This document shows, piece after piece, positions 54,814 through 61,801 of a stretch of DNA of 64,000 bases. Positions within the stretch are counted from its first letter, which is position 1. Every line of letters begins with the position of its first letter. This DNA is from Pseudomonadota bacterium (GTDB taxonomy: Bacteria; Pseudomonadota; Gammaproteobacteria; JAADHS01): assembly GCA_021821045.1 (NCBI GenBank), contig JAKACW010000001.1:1-64000 (forward strand), read 5' to 3'. The position numbers were made by a program, and so were the translations under genes. The notes beneath the pieces are model-generated. The model did no database searches, was not told the DNA's origin, and saw only the letters and a program-made list of their open reading frames with translations.

Positions 54814-54858
54814 ACAATAACGTGCGATTGTGACCGGATGATTAAGTTTTTGTGTCAG
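54814..54858 (-). promoter_or_regulatory. Putative PhoB-dependent promoter of the VPLPA-CTERM gene
   Basis: Three heptamers in 11-base phase on the minus strand: CTGACAC (54858-54852), a degenerate ACTTAAT (54847-54841) and CGGTCAC (54836-54830). After ten bases comes TATTGT (54819-54814). It lies in the 244-base gap 54639-54882; the leader would be about 170 bases. Confidence 0.5.
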
Positions 54859-54882
54859 GCTTCTTGGATACTGATCACCGGA

Positions 54883-55449
54883 CTAGGCCATCCAGTCCAG
54901 CACCAGCGGAAAAATCCAAGCGTCGGCCACTTGCACCACTACCAAACCTAGAATCGCACCGGCCACAACGTCAGAGACATAGTGCAGACCCAAAATCACT
55001 CGCGACAACGCGACACAGACGGCGAACGGCACGACGAATGGCATCAGCCCAGGGTGGGCCGAACAAACAATCAACGAGAATGTCACCGCATGCAGAGTGT
55101 GACCGGAGGGAAAACTGAACTCGTCCAGGGGCGCAGTGCCGCGTGTGATCCGAGGCGAAACGGCACAGGGACGCGGTCGACCCGTGCGCTCTTTGAGAAG
55201 TTTGTAGATGGCCAGCGCGATTAATCCCGCCACAAACATCTTCGCCGATGTCTGCAAACCCTCGGCACCGAACAGCAGTGGCAGCAACTGCATCAGCGTG
55301 TACCAGAAAACACCGTCGCCCAGTCTGCTGATTCCGGCGAAGAACGCTTTGATGCACTGGGTTTGGCAACCCCGATTTACCGAAACGGTAAGGGCAAGAT
55401 CCGCGTCGATGACCCGATTCGCCAGAGCCGATTCCCGTATCGAAATCAT
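54883..55449 (-). CDS. PAP2-family membrane phosphatase
   Basis: 188 residues from the ATG at 55449, which follows GGAGGG. PAP2 motifs: KLLKERTGRPRPC (motif 1), FSFPSGHTLHAVT (motif 2 with catalytic His) and SRVILGLHYVSDVVAGA (motif 3). About five hydrophobic spans. Such enzymes dephosphorylate phosphatidic acid to diacylglycerol or undecaprenyl pyrophosphate to the monophosphate. Both would fit: lipid carrier recycling for EPS, or diacylglycerol supply for the GT4 encoded just upstream. Confidence 0.87.
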   Translation of the reverse strand: MISIRESALANRVIDADLALTVSVNRGCQTQCIKAFFAGISRLGDGVFWYTLMQLLPLLFGAEGLQTSAKMFVAGLIALAIYKLLKERTGRPRPCAVSPRITRGTAPLDEFSFPSGHTLHAVTFSLIVCSAHPGLMPFVVPFAVCVALSRVILGLHYVSDVVAGAILGLVVVQVADAWIFPLVLDWMA

Positions 55450-55481
55450 GGCGTGGCCCTCCACACTGTTTTGCTCGATAC

Positions 55482-55537
55482 ACTATCGGCCGGCGACGTT
55501 ACAATACGGCGACGATTTGATGAATTTTTGGTGACAG
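55482..55537 (-). promoter_or_regulatory. Possible multi-unit PhoB box upstream of the PAP2 gene
   Basis: Four heptamers in strict 11-base phase on the minus strand: CTGTCAC (55537-55531), AATTCAT (55526-55520), TCGTCGC (55515-55509) and TTGTAAC (55504-55498). The first and last are good, the middle two degenerate. GATAGT (55487-55482) lies ten bases further. The leader to the ATG at 55449 would be about 25-30 bases. Confidence 0.42.
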
Positions 55538-55552
55538 CGGTCCCGCTGTCAC
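55531..55552. terminator. Near-perfect palindrome abutting the GT4 stop codon
   Basis: GTGACAGCGG, a TC spacer, then CCGCTGTCAC: ten-base arms directly after the stop of the minus-strand GT4 gene. No T-run follows on either strand, so it would be a weak terminator. It also contains a CTGTCAC heptamer in each arm, one of which is the first unit of the phased array above. Confidence 0.35.
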
Positions 55553-56743
55553 CTACGAAGCTTGCGCCGACATGGCTGCTCGCAGATAGGCCTCGAATTC
55601 GGTGACAATGGCCTGCCAGCTGAATTTTTCCGCAGTGGCCGGGGCCAACGCACCCAAGCGGCGCCTCAAGTCCGAGTCCGCCGCCAATTTTACGACTTCG
55701 TCCACGAACGCATCTTCGCGGCCGAGAGGCACCGCGATACCATTTTCTCCCGTTCGCACCGCGATCCGCGCCGCTGCATAGTCAAAAACAACCACCGGCA
55801 GGCCGCTGGCCATGGCTTCCAAGGTGACATTACCAAACGTCTCACTTGCGCTCGGAAAAACAAACACATCGCCCGAAGCGTAGATCTGCGCCAACGCTTC
55901 GCCGTGCCGTTCGCCGTAAAAAATCAGATCGGGATATTCTCGTTCTAAACGAGCTCCATCGGGTCCATCACCGACTAACACGAGGCGAGCCCTTGGGGCC
56001 ACTTCGCGGGCTTTTTGCGCCGCGCGCACGGCTAGGTCGATATTTTTCTCCCCCGCCAACCGGCCTACGTAAAGCAGCAGCGGATCTTGCGGATCGAAAC
56101 CAAGCGTGCGTCTCAAGTCCTCGCTGCGTTTGCATGGATGGAACAAGTCCGCGTCAACGCCGCGGCCCAGCGTCCTCGGATTATTGATGCCGAAGCGCCG
56201 CACGACGGCCGCTTGACTCTCCGTGGGAACGAGCGTGGTGGCGGTGCGATTATGGAAGTAACGGAAATAGCGGGTAATGGCCGGTTCGAGCCAGCCGATG
56301 GAATAGTGTTTGCTGTACTGCTGAAAGTTGGTGTGAAAGCCGCTCACGACCGGTATCCGCCGGCGCTGCGCTTCCTTCAATGCGGAGAGTCCCAGCGGGC
56401 CTTGAGTCGCGACGTACATGACATCAGGCAGATGTTCTCGCCGCCACAGTGCGGCCATTACGCCGCCGGCGGGAAGGCCCATGCGCATCGAAGTGTAACC
56501 GGGGATCGGCATGCCGGTGACATAGCGGGCCTTGACCTTGGGATAAGCCCCGACGCCCCGATCATGCCGAAACGGCGTGATCAATTGCACGGCATGGCCG
56601 GCATCAACGAGTCCGTCCGCCAATCGGCCCAGGGTCATGGCGACGCCGTTGGTTTCCGGCGGGAAGGTCTCCGACACCAGACAGACCGTCAGAGACTCTC
56701 GGGTAGGGAAGGTCGGGCCGCGCTCACGCACCTTATCAAGCAT
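55553..56743 (-). CDS. GT4 glycosyltransferase, possible diacylglycerol glycosyltransferase
   Basis: 396 residues. The N-domain begins VCLVSETFPPETNGVAMTL, the SqdX/MgtA/PimB-like signature with the glycine-poor NGVA loop. The C-domain has PLLLYVGRLAGEKNIDLAV and VFVFPSASETFGNVTLEAMASG. Members with this N-terminus often glycosylate lipids. Position upstream of a PAP2 phosphatase and near DgkA and ornithine-lipid genes suggests a glycolipid product; an EPS role is the alternative. The ATG at 56743 has no clear ribosome site; a GTG at 56731 is also possible. Confidence 0.82.
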   Translation of the reverse strand: MLDKVRERGPTFPTRESLTVCLVSETFPPETNGVAMTLGRLADGLVDAGHAVQLITPFRHDRGVGAYPKVKARYVTGMPIPGYTSMRMGLPAGGVMAALWRREHLPDVMYVATQGPLGLSALKEAQRRRIPVVSGFHTNFQQYSKHYSIGWLEPAITRYFRYFHNRTATTLVPTESQAAVVRRFGINNPRTLGRGVDADLFHPCKRSEDLRRTLGFDPQDPLLLYVGRLAGEKNIDLAVRAAQKAREVAPRARLVLVGDGPDGARLEREYPDLIFYGERHGEALAQIYASGDVFVFPSASETFGNVTLEAMASGLPVVVFDYAAARIAVRTGENGIAVPLGREDAFVDEVVKLAADSDLRRRLGALAPATAEKFSWQAIVTEFEAYLRAAMSAQAS

Positions 56744-56766
56744 ATGCGCAAGTTTCGGTTAGTTTT

Positions 56767-56784
56767 GTTAAGGATTGATGACAA
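56767..56784 (-). promoter_or_regulatory. Weak PhoB-like box upstream of the GT4 gene
   Basis: Minus-strand TTGTCAT-CAAT-CCTTAAC in 11-base phase, only 24 bases before the ATG at 56743. No -10 lies at ten bases; a TATGCT is found later, overlapping the annotated start. This is the least certain of the listed boxes. Confidence 0.3.
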
Positions 56785-56807
56785 TTCGGCCAATTGCCGC
56801 AACGCCG

Positions 56808-56841
56808 CTGTAACAAAAACTACACATCTGCGCGCTACAGT
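56808..56841 (+). promoter_or_regulatory. Putative PhoB-dependent promoter of the OlsB-like gene
   Basis: Plus-strand CTGTAAC-AAAA-ACTACAC (56808-56825; second unit degenerate), ten bases, then TACAGT (56836-56841). The leader to the ATG at 56871 is about 23 bases and holds the GGAG ribosome site. Confidence 0.5.
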
Positions 56842-56870
56842 TCCCCAAAAGGAATTGTGGAGACTCACTC

Positions 56871-57677
56871 ATGCACAACAGAGCACTTATCGCCCAACTG
56901 GCCGCGCTCGAAGTCCAGGGATCCAATATGACGGTCGGAATCGCCACCCAGCCGCAAATGATCCGTGCGTGTGAAACCCTATGCAGTTACCACGTCGGCG
57001 GGAGGAATCTCGCGGTCCTGCCGGACCGCAGTCATACGCGCCACCGCAGCTATCTCGCCGCGTGGAATACCATCACCGACCAGGTCATCGCGGCGGTGCC
57101 GCTTATCGACCCCTATCCCATCAGCACCCGATTCGGCGTAGCGAGCGAATTCGACAGCCGCGGCTTGCTGTCGGCGCTGCAAGGATGGGTGGTGGAACTC
57201 GGCACCATCTGCGTTGTGCCGGAATACCGCGGCCGCCCGCAGATACTGCGCCGACTTATCAAAGAACTGAATGCCCATTTCGTCCGCATGAATATTTCCC
57301 ACGTCATCACGTTGGGTCGCGTGCCGCGCCGGCTGGGCGACAACACCTTGCAGGCTATTATTGGCCGTGCCCGCGCAAGTGCCACGATGCCGTTTCTTCC
57401 GGTGCGCCCTTGGGTGGCCCACCCGAGCATCGAACCGGACCGATCCAAACCACCGCGCATCCCGTCGTCTATCAAGACTTGGCTGCGCGCCGGCGGCATC
57501 ATTCATCCCGTCCCGTCCTGGAACGCGTCCACGAACGTGGCTGCGTTCCTGATGTATATGAATGTCGCGGCGCAACCGAAGCTGGACAGCAGAAGACGCC
57601 CCGCGTTGCGGCGTCTTGAATGCGACATCAACTACGAGCCCGAAGACCGCCCATTCTTGGCCTGCGCCCTGAAGTAA
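56871..57677 (+). CDS. OlsB-like / exosortase-associated GNAT N-acyltransferase
   Basis: 268 residues from the ATG at 56871 (GGAG eight bases upstream). The diagnostic block is VVELGTICVVPEYRGRPQILRRLIKEL at about 107-133, written here in parts: ELGTICVVPEYRG then LRRLIKEL. It matches the acyl-ACP-dependent N-acyltransferases OlsB and the PEP-CTERM-associated acyltransferase group. It could make lyso-ornithine lipid or another N-acyl amino acid. The N-terminal 40 residues lack the usual family features. It is separated from the OlsF-like gene by about 3.3 kb, so the two are probably not redundant copies. Confidence 0.65.
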   Translation: MHNRALIAQLAALEVQGSNMTVGIATQPQMIRACETLCSYHVGGRNLAVLPDRSHTRHRSYLAAWNTITDQVIAAVPLIDPYPISTRFGVASEFDSRGLLSALQGWVVELGTICVVPEYRGRPQILRRLIKELNAHFVRMNISHVITLGRVPRRLGDNTLQAIIGRARASATMPFLPVRPWVAHPSIEPDRSKPPRIPSSIKTWLRAGGIIHPVPSWNASTNVAAFLMYMNVAAQPKLDSRRRPALRRLECDINYEPEDRPFLACALK

Positions 57678-57704
57678 CCGCTGAGCCCCGGCCGCTGAAG
57701 ATTC

Positions 57705-58070
57705 TCAGGCGTCGAACAACACCAACCACCACACCACCGGCACGGTGACCAGCGACACAAACACCGCGGCCGAGCCGATGTCTTTGGCGCGCCGCGCCAG
57801 GTCGTGATCATCCTCGCTGATTCGATCGACAGTGGCTTCTACCGCCGAGTTCATCAGTTCCGTTATCAATACCAACAGCAGACACCCGACCATAAGCGCG
57901 CGCTCGATGCCATTGTGACCCAACCATATGGCAATCGGCGCGAGAATCACAAATAAGGTCAATTCGATTCTAAACGCTTCCTCGAAGCGCAGCGCGTCAC
58001 GAAAGCCGGCCATGGAGAAGCCGAATGCCTTGATGACATGCCGAAGACCGCGGACGTGGTTATAGCGCAC
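57705..58070 (-). CDS. dgkA: Diacylglycerol kinase (DgkA)
   Basis: 121 residues from the GTG at 58070, which follows GGGAG at eight bases. Three membrane helices. Family blocks: GLRHVIKAFGFSMAGFRDA, EEAFRIELTLF, and the catalytic region ITELMNSAVEATVDRIS with ARRAKDIGSAAVF. It phosphorylates diacylglycerol to phosphatidic acid at the inner membrane, recycling diacylglycerol. It converges with the OlsB-like gene, which fits a lipid-remodelling cluster. Confidence 0.93.
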   Translation of the reverse strand: MRYNHVRGLRHVIKAFGFSMAGFRDALRFEEAFRIELTLFVILAPIAIWLGHNGIERALMVGCLLLVLITELMNSAVEATVDRISEDDHDLARRAKDIGSAAVFVSLVTVPVVWWLVLFDA

Positions 58071-58091
58071 TGCTTCTGCTCCCGATAAGAA

Positions 58092-58113
58092 TCGCGGACA
58101 TGTCCGCTCCTAC
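58092..58113 (-). repeat. REP-type palindrome, copy 1
   Basis: Minus-strand GTAGGAGCGGACATGTCCGC followed by GA: a GTAG head and the perfect palindrome GCGGACATGTCCGC. This is the layout of RAYT-associated REP elements of Pseudomonas and relatives. It overlaps the stop codon of the coiled-coil gene. No RAYT transposase gene is present in the window. Confidence 0.7.
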
Positions 58114-58811
58114 TGGTCGTCTACTGCAGCGCTCATGTTGACTTCCACTTCACCCTTCATCTTGTATCGATACTCGGAAACCAGGTTCTCCATCTCCACC
58201 CTCTTGAGCTTGGTCATGGGCTCCTTCTGCATGAGAGAATCCCACACGCCTTTGTTCTCGTAAAGATCGAGCACTTCGGTGCCCATAGTGAACAACTGGT
58301 TGTTCTTTTCGGCGCAGCGGTCGTAATCCGCGGCCTTGGTTTTGAGCGCGCTGGTGAGCTTGCTTTTCTCGGCTTCCACGGTGCGCAAGTTCTGCACCAA
58401 TTCCTTGTATTTGTCGACGATCTGCTGAATTTTGTCGTTTTGTTTTTCAATGTACTCGCGCAGTTTGGCGTCCGTCTCTTGATACTTGGTCAAGCTCGTC
58501 TGCGTCGACTCTGTTTTGTTTTTCGCGGCTGCGATTTCCTTCTTCAACTTCTTCTCCTGCGCGACGGCGTCATCCAGTTTTTTCTGCAGTTCGTCGTTTT
58601 CCCGCTGCAGCCGGTCGCGCTCCGCAGTCAACTGCTGCATTGCGGCCTGCACTTGCGCCCCGACCCCGCCGCCCGCGTCACGGCGAGTCGTTTGGGCATT
58701 CACCGCCGTTGCCGCAAGCGCATTTAGGATCAGCAAGCCCAGGCAAATGTAAATAATTTTGGTGTATGTCCAAAATGGCTGAGTCTCAATTGGTGCGTCA
58801 CGCGTTGCCAT
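58110..58811 (-). CDS. Membrane-anchored coiled-coil protein, last gene of the TonB operon
   Basis: 233 residues. An N-terminal membrane helix (IIYICLGLLILNALAATAV near 14-32) is followed by a long coiled coil, about 55-170 (LTAERDRLQRENDELQKKL, KLREYIEKQNDKIQQIVDK). The C-terminal 50 residues are less charged. I do not recognise a named family. It follows the porin gene by nine bases and shares the operon with ExbB, ExbD and TonB, so it may help the TonB complex or porin reach across the periplasm; that is inference. Confidence 0.8.
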   Translation of the reverse strand: MATRDAPIETQPFWTYTKIIYICLGLLILNALAATAVNAQTTRRDAGGGVGAQVQAAMQQLTAERDRLQRENDELQKKLDDAVAQEKKLKKEIAAAKNKTESTQTSLTKYQETDAKLREYIEKQNDKIQQIVDKYKELVQNLRTVEAEKSKLTSALKTKAADYDRCAEKNNQLFTMGTEVLDLYENKGVWDSLMQKEPMTKLKRVEMENLVSEYRYKMKGEVEVNMSAAVDDQ

Positions 58812-58820
58812 CGTGTCCTC

Positions 58821-60611
58821 CTAGAACTTAGTTGAAATGTCCAACTGCACAGTGTCCACGCCAAACGGCGCGTAATCGATAGCATCCGCGGTTAGGTAAC
58901 GCAACGTCACCCAAGTATTGTCCGCGATGCCATACTCACCCTTCAGGGTGTAACCCTTGGCGTCGGTTCCGCCGAGATGGAAGTCGGAATCGGTAAAAGC
59001 GTCAACCACCGCGTCTCGCTCCAACCGTTTATAAGTGAACTGAACACGCCAGCGCCGTGGATACGTCACTTGCGGCCAGCCCACAGTGATGCCCACTTGG
59101 TATCCGCTTGTCCGTTCTTCCACCTCCTGGCCAACCCGCGAGGCCACCTCCGCAGCATCAAAGGCCACATTTTCCAGATAGTCGAGACTGAGGATGACAT
59201 GGTGCGGGGCAAAGTTGGAGAAATCCGCCGCGAATGTAATCGCGGCCACGGCGTAGTCCGACGCTAGTGCCGCACGGTAGGCGGTTGCCGTAGCCGAGTT
59301 GGCGATATTGAAGACAGTGTTACCCTTTTGGAAGAACTGCGGCGACGTATAGTTCAGATCCGTGTTGCCGACGGTCGTGTTGCGGCGGCCGACGATGTTC
59401 TCATAGTCGAAATAGGACATGGCGACCGTGTAGGTAGATTGGTTATTGGCGATGAACTCGAACCCGACCTGCGCGCCGTAAAGCCACTTGTCATCCTCAG
59501 ACAACTCCACTTCCTGTAGAGGAAACGCCCCCGCGGTTACAAACATGACACGGTCGTGCTCGGTCAAGTCCATCAGATCGTCACTGCTGCGGAGGTTGAA
59601 GCGATAGGTTCCGGCCAGACCGTCGAAATTCAAGTCGTCGTCGAACAGAAGGTCCGTCGTGAAAAACGGATTAGGCATGCGCCCTCCGCTAAGCGTCATA
59701 AAAGTGAACCCGTTCAGATCGAAGTCGTCGTAGCGCAAATAGGCTTGGTCCCAGGCGACGGTGAACCCATTGAAGCTGTTACCCAAGGTTTGATTGGTCG
59801 AAACGGGATCACTCGTTCCGCCAGTGGCTAAGCGAAAGGCCGTCTTTAGCTTCGGCGTAATCGCGGCCTCGACGCCCACGCGGGCGCGAATGCGCAGGCG
59901 CTCGCGATCCTCGGTGGTATTCAGGTAAGCGTCATTCCCGGCCGCCGCGATGTCGCCTGTCTCATTAATCTTGTTGTAGTTGAAATAGGAAAAGGCCTGG
60001 TTCCCAGTGGCGAAGTCGTCCATTTGTGCCCGCAAACGAAAATCGCCCTTCACCTTAATGCGATCCACCCACTCCGGCGTGACGCCGGGCATTCCCCAGC
60101 GTTCCTGCTTGGCCTGGGACAACACACCGTCAATGGTGTCCTCTCGCAACCCGGCACGAACTTCATCACGAATTTGATTCTTGACGTTTTCCGGGACGTA
60201 TGGCACGCGAATGATCTTCTCGCCGGGCTTGGGCCCGGCCTCCTCGACCACCTGGGGCTGTTGCGCTTCTTGTTCCGCGCTATCGACGATGGTCTGCACT
60301 TGTTCAGGCGTGAGCGTGCCCTGCTCGATCAAAGTATTCAGCACGGCGCGCAGCGTCGCGTCCAGTTCACGCACATTGCGCTGTTTTGGCGTTACCGGGG
60401 GCGGGCTGGACGGCGCTGAGGCTTCAACCGCTACGCTTTGTCGTTCCTGTGGCGCCGGATCGCCAGGTGGCGTCGCTTCGCTTGGCTGGGCGGAGGCGGC
60501 CTCTGTCGGCTGCGCCGGTACCGATTCCTCTTGAGCCCAGGCTAACCATGGAGTTGTGAAGAATTGAATGCATCCCAGCGTCGCAATCGTAAGAATCTTT
60601 TTCTGCGTCAT
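58821..60611 (-). CDS. Putative porin with N-terminal coiled-coil/linker
   Basis: 596 residues from the ATG at 60611. A signal peptide ends near WLAWA. Residues 30-190 are a Pro/Ala/Glu-rich linker and helical segment (ATLRAVLNTLIEQGTLTPEQV). The remainder is a 14-18-stranded barrel of the putative-porin type: VKGDFRLRAQMDDF, RLRIRARVGVEA, FMTLSGGRMPNPFF, and a final VQLDISTKF with C-terminal Phe. It is encoded downstream of tonB. The substrate is unknown; phosphate or oligosaccharide are possibilities only. Confidence 0.83.
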   Translation of the reverse strand: MTQKKILTIATLGCIQFFTTPWLAWAQEESVPAQPTEAASAQPSEATPPGDPAPQERQSVAVEASAPSSPPPVTPKQRNVRELDATLRAVLNTLIEQGTLTPEQVQTIVDSAEQEAQQPQVVEEAGPKPGEKIIRVPYVPENVKNQIRDEVRAGLREDTIDGVLSQAKQERWGMPGVTPEWVDRIKVKGDFRLRAQMDDFATGNQAFSYFNYNKINETGDIAAAGNDAYLNTTEDRERLRIRARVGVEAAITPKLKTAFRLATGGTSDPVSTNQTLGNSFNGFTVAWDQAYLRYDDFDLNGFTFMTLSGGRMPNPFFTTDLLFDDDLNFDGLAGTYRFNLRSSDDLMDLTEHDRVMFVTAGAFPLQEVELSEDDKWLYGAQVGFEFIANNQSTYTVAMSYFDYENIVGRRNTTVGNTDLNYTSPQFFQKGNTVFNIANSATATAYRAALASDYAVAAITFAADFSNFAPHHVILSLDYLENVAFDAAEVASRVGQEVEERTSGYQVGITVGWPQVTYPRRWRVQFTYKRLERDAVVDAFTDSDFHLGGTDAKGYTLKGEYGIADNTWVTLRYLTADAIDYAPFGVDTVQLDISTKF

Positions 60612-60652
60612 TATCCTTAGCCTTACCAGATCGATGTTCTTCTCGGTCAAAT

Positions 60653-60674
60653 TCGCGGACATGTCCGCTCCAAC
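60653..60674 (-). repeat. REP-type palindrome, copy 2
   Basis: The same palindrome GCGGACATGTCCGC with the TCGC / GCTCC flanks as copy 1, but GTAG is changed to GTTG. It lies between the tonB and porin genes, where it could form an mRNA hairpin that sets their relative expression. Confidence 0.65.
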
Positions 60675-60682
60675 AACCTCTC

Positions 60683-61339
60683 CTACAACCGCGAGGTGAT
60701 CTTAAGCCGCACGGGCTGCGGCATGTCCTCCGGCGGCCGCTCTGCGACATGCCCCAACTCCATCAGCGCAACTTTTAGAGACTTATCCACTGACGTGTCG
60801 CCGGTGGAGTTCACAAGCTCTACCTTGTCGATAGCACCGTCCGGCGAGATCCAAACTTTCACTTTCACCGAGTATTTCTTGCTCCGAATGTCGCTGCGGT
60901 CATACAGGAAGTCCTGAATCATTTGGGTAACGACATTGCCGTAATAAGCAAAGCGGTCTCCGCCGCTGCCTACGAGTGAACGGCCGCCTTTGTTGCCGAG
61001 CAAGCCAAAAGCGTCTGCACCGCCGACACCGTCGGCATCCAGCCCCAGCAGGTCCCCCATCGGCGGTTCGTCGCTCGGCGCCTCAGGAACATCTTCAGGG
61101 ACGGGCTCTTCGATCTTGACCTCCTCGATCTCCGGTTCGGGCGGCTTTTCGATCTTCGGAGGCGGCGGGGGTGGCGGCGGCGGCGTAATAAGCGAAATCT
61201 GCTGCGCTACCTTCTTGTTCGATGGCTGGCTATCGAGGAAATTGGAAATGACGATAACCAAGCCAACACACACCACGCCGACGACGACAGCCGTGGCGAT
61301 CATGGGCAGGAATCGGATCCAGCGGCGTTTTTCTGTCAT
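60683..61339 (-). CDS. TonB-family energy transducer
   Basis: 218 residues. A single N-terminal helix (ATAVVVGVVCVGLVIVIS) is followed by a proline run of nine and a Pro/Glu-rich spacer (about 55-95), then a C-terminal TonB fold (KYSVKVKVWISPDGAIDKVEL, ending MPQPVRLKITSRL). It couples the proton motive force harvested by ExbB/ExbD to an outer-membrane partner. No TonB-dependent receptor is in the window, only the porin next to it. Confidence 0.88.
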   Translation of the reverse strand: MTEKRRWIRFLPMIATAVVVGVVCVGLVIVISNFLDSQPSNKKVAQQISLITPPPPPPPPPKIEKPPEPEIEEVKIEEPVPEDVPEAPSDEPPMGDLLGLDADGVGGADAFGLLGNKGGRSLVGSGGDRFAYYGNVVTQMIQDFLYDRSDIRSKKYSVKVKVWISPDGAIDKVELVNSTGDTSVDKSLKVALMELGHVAERPPEDMPQPVRLKITSRL

Positions 61340-61378
61340 GACATCCGAGCGCGACCTACGCCATCCACCAACGCACGT

Positions 61379-61783
61379 TTATTTAACAAGACGCTGCGTA
61401 ACCAGCCCCAATTGGGTGATCTCAAGCCGCCCCAACAAATCCAAAACATCCACAACGAGCTGATACTGAATCGAGGCATCGGCTTTCAGAACGACAGGCA
61501 GTTCCGGGTTGATCGACTTGTACTGGGCAAGTCGACTTTCCAGCTCCGACATGGTTACCGGATAGGTATCCAAAAAGATGGTGCCGTCCTGCGTGATAGT
61601 GACGGACTTGGTTTGAGGTTTGGCCAGACTGGGCGCGGCGCTGGCCTTGGGTAAATTCACCACGATGCCCTGCACTGTGGCGGTGGTCATAATGATAAAA
61701 ATCACCAACAATACGTACGCCAAGTCCAGCATTGGCGTTATGTTGATTTCATCGTAAAGCTTATCGTCACTCTGAACCTGCAT
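61379..61783 (-). CDS. Biopolymer transport protein ExbD/TolR family
   Basis: 134 residues from the ATG at 61783. The helix has NITPMLDLAYVLLVIFIIMT with the conserved Asp that carries protons. The periplasmic domain shows VVNLPKASAAP, VTITQDGTIFLD and VVLKADASIQYQLVVDVLD. It pairs with the ExbB-like protein 18 bases upstream. Confidence 0.93.
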   Translation of the reverse strand: MQVQSDDKLYDEINITPMLDLAYVLLVIFIIMTTATVQGIVVNLPKASAAPSLAKPQTKSVTITQDGTIFLDTYPVTMSELESRLAQYKSINPELPVVLKADASIQYQLVVDVLDLLGRLEITQLGLVTQRLVK

Positions 61784-61801
61784 TACATCCGCCCCCAACC
61801 C

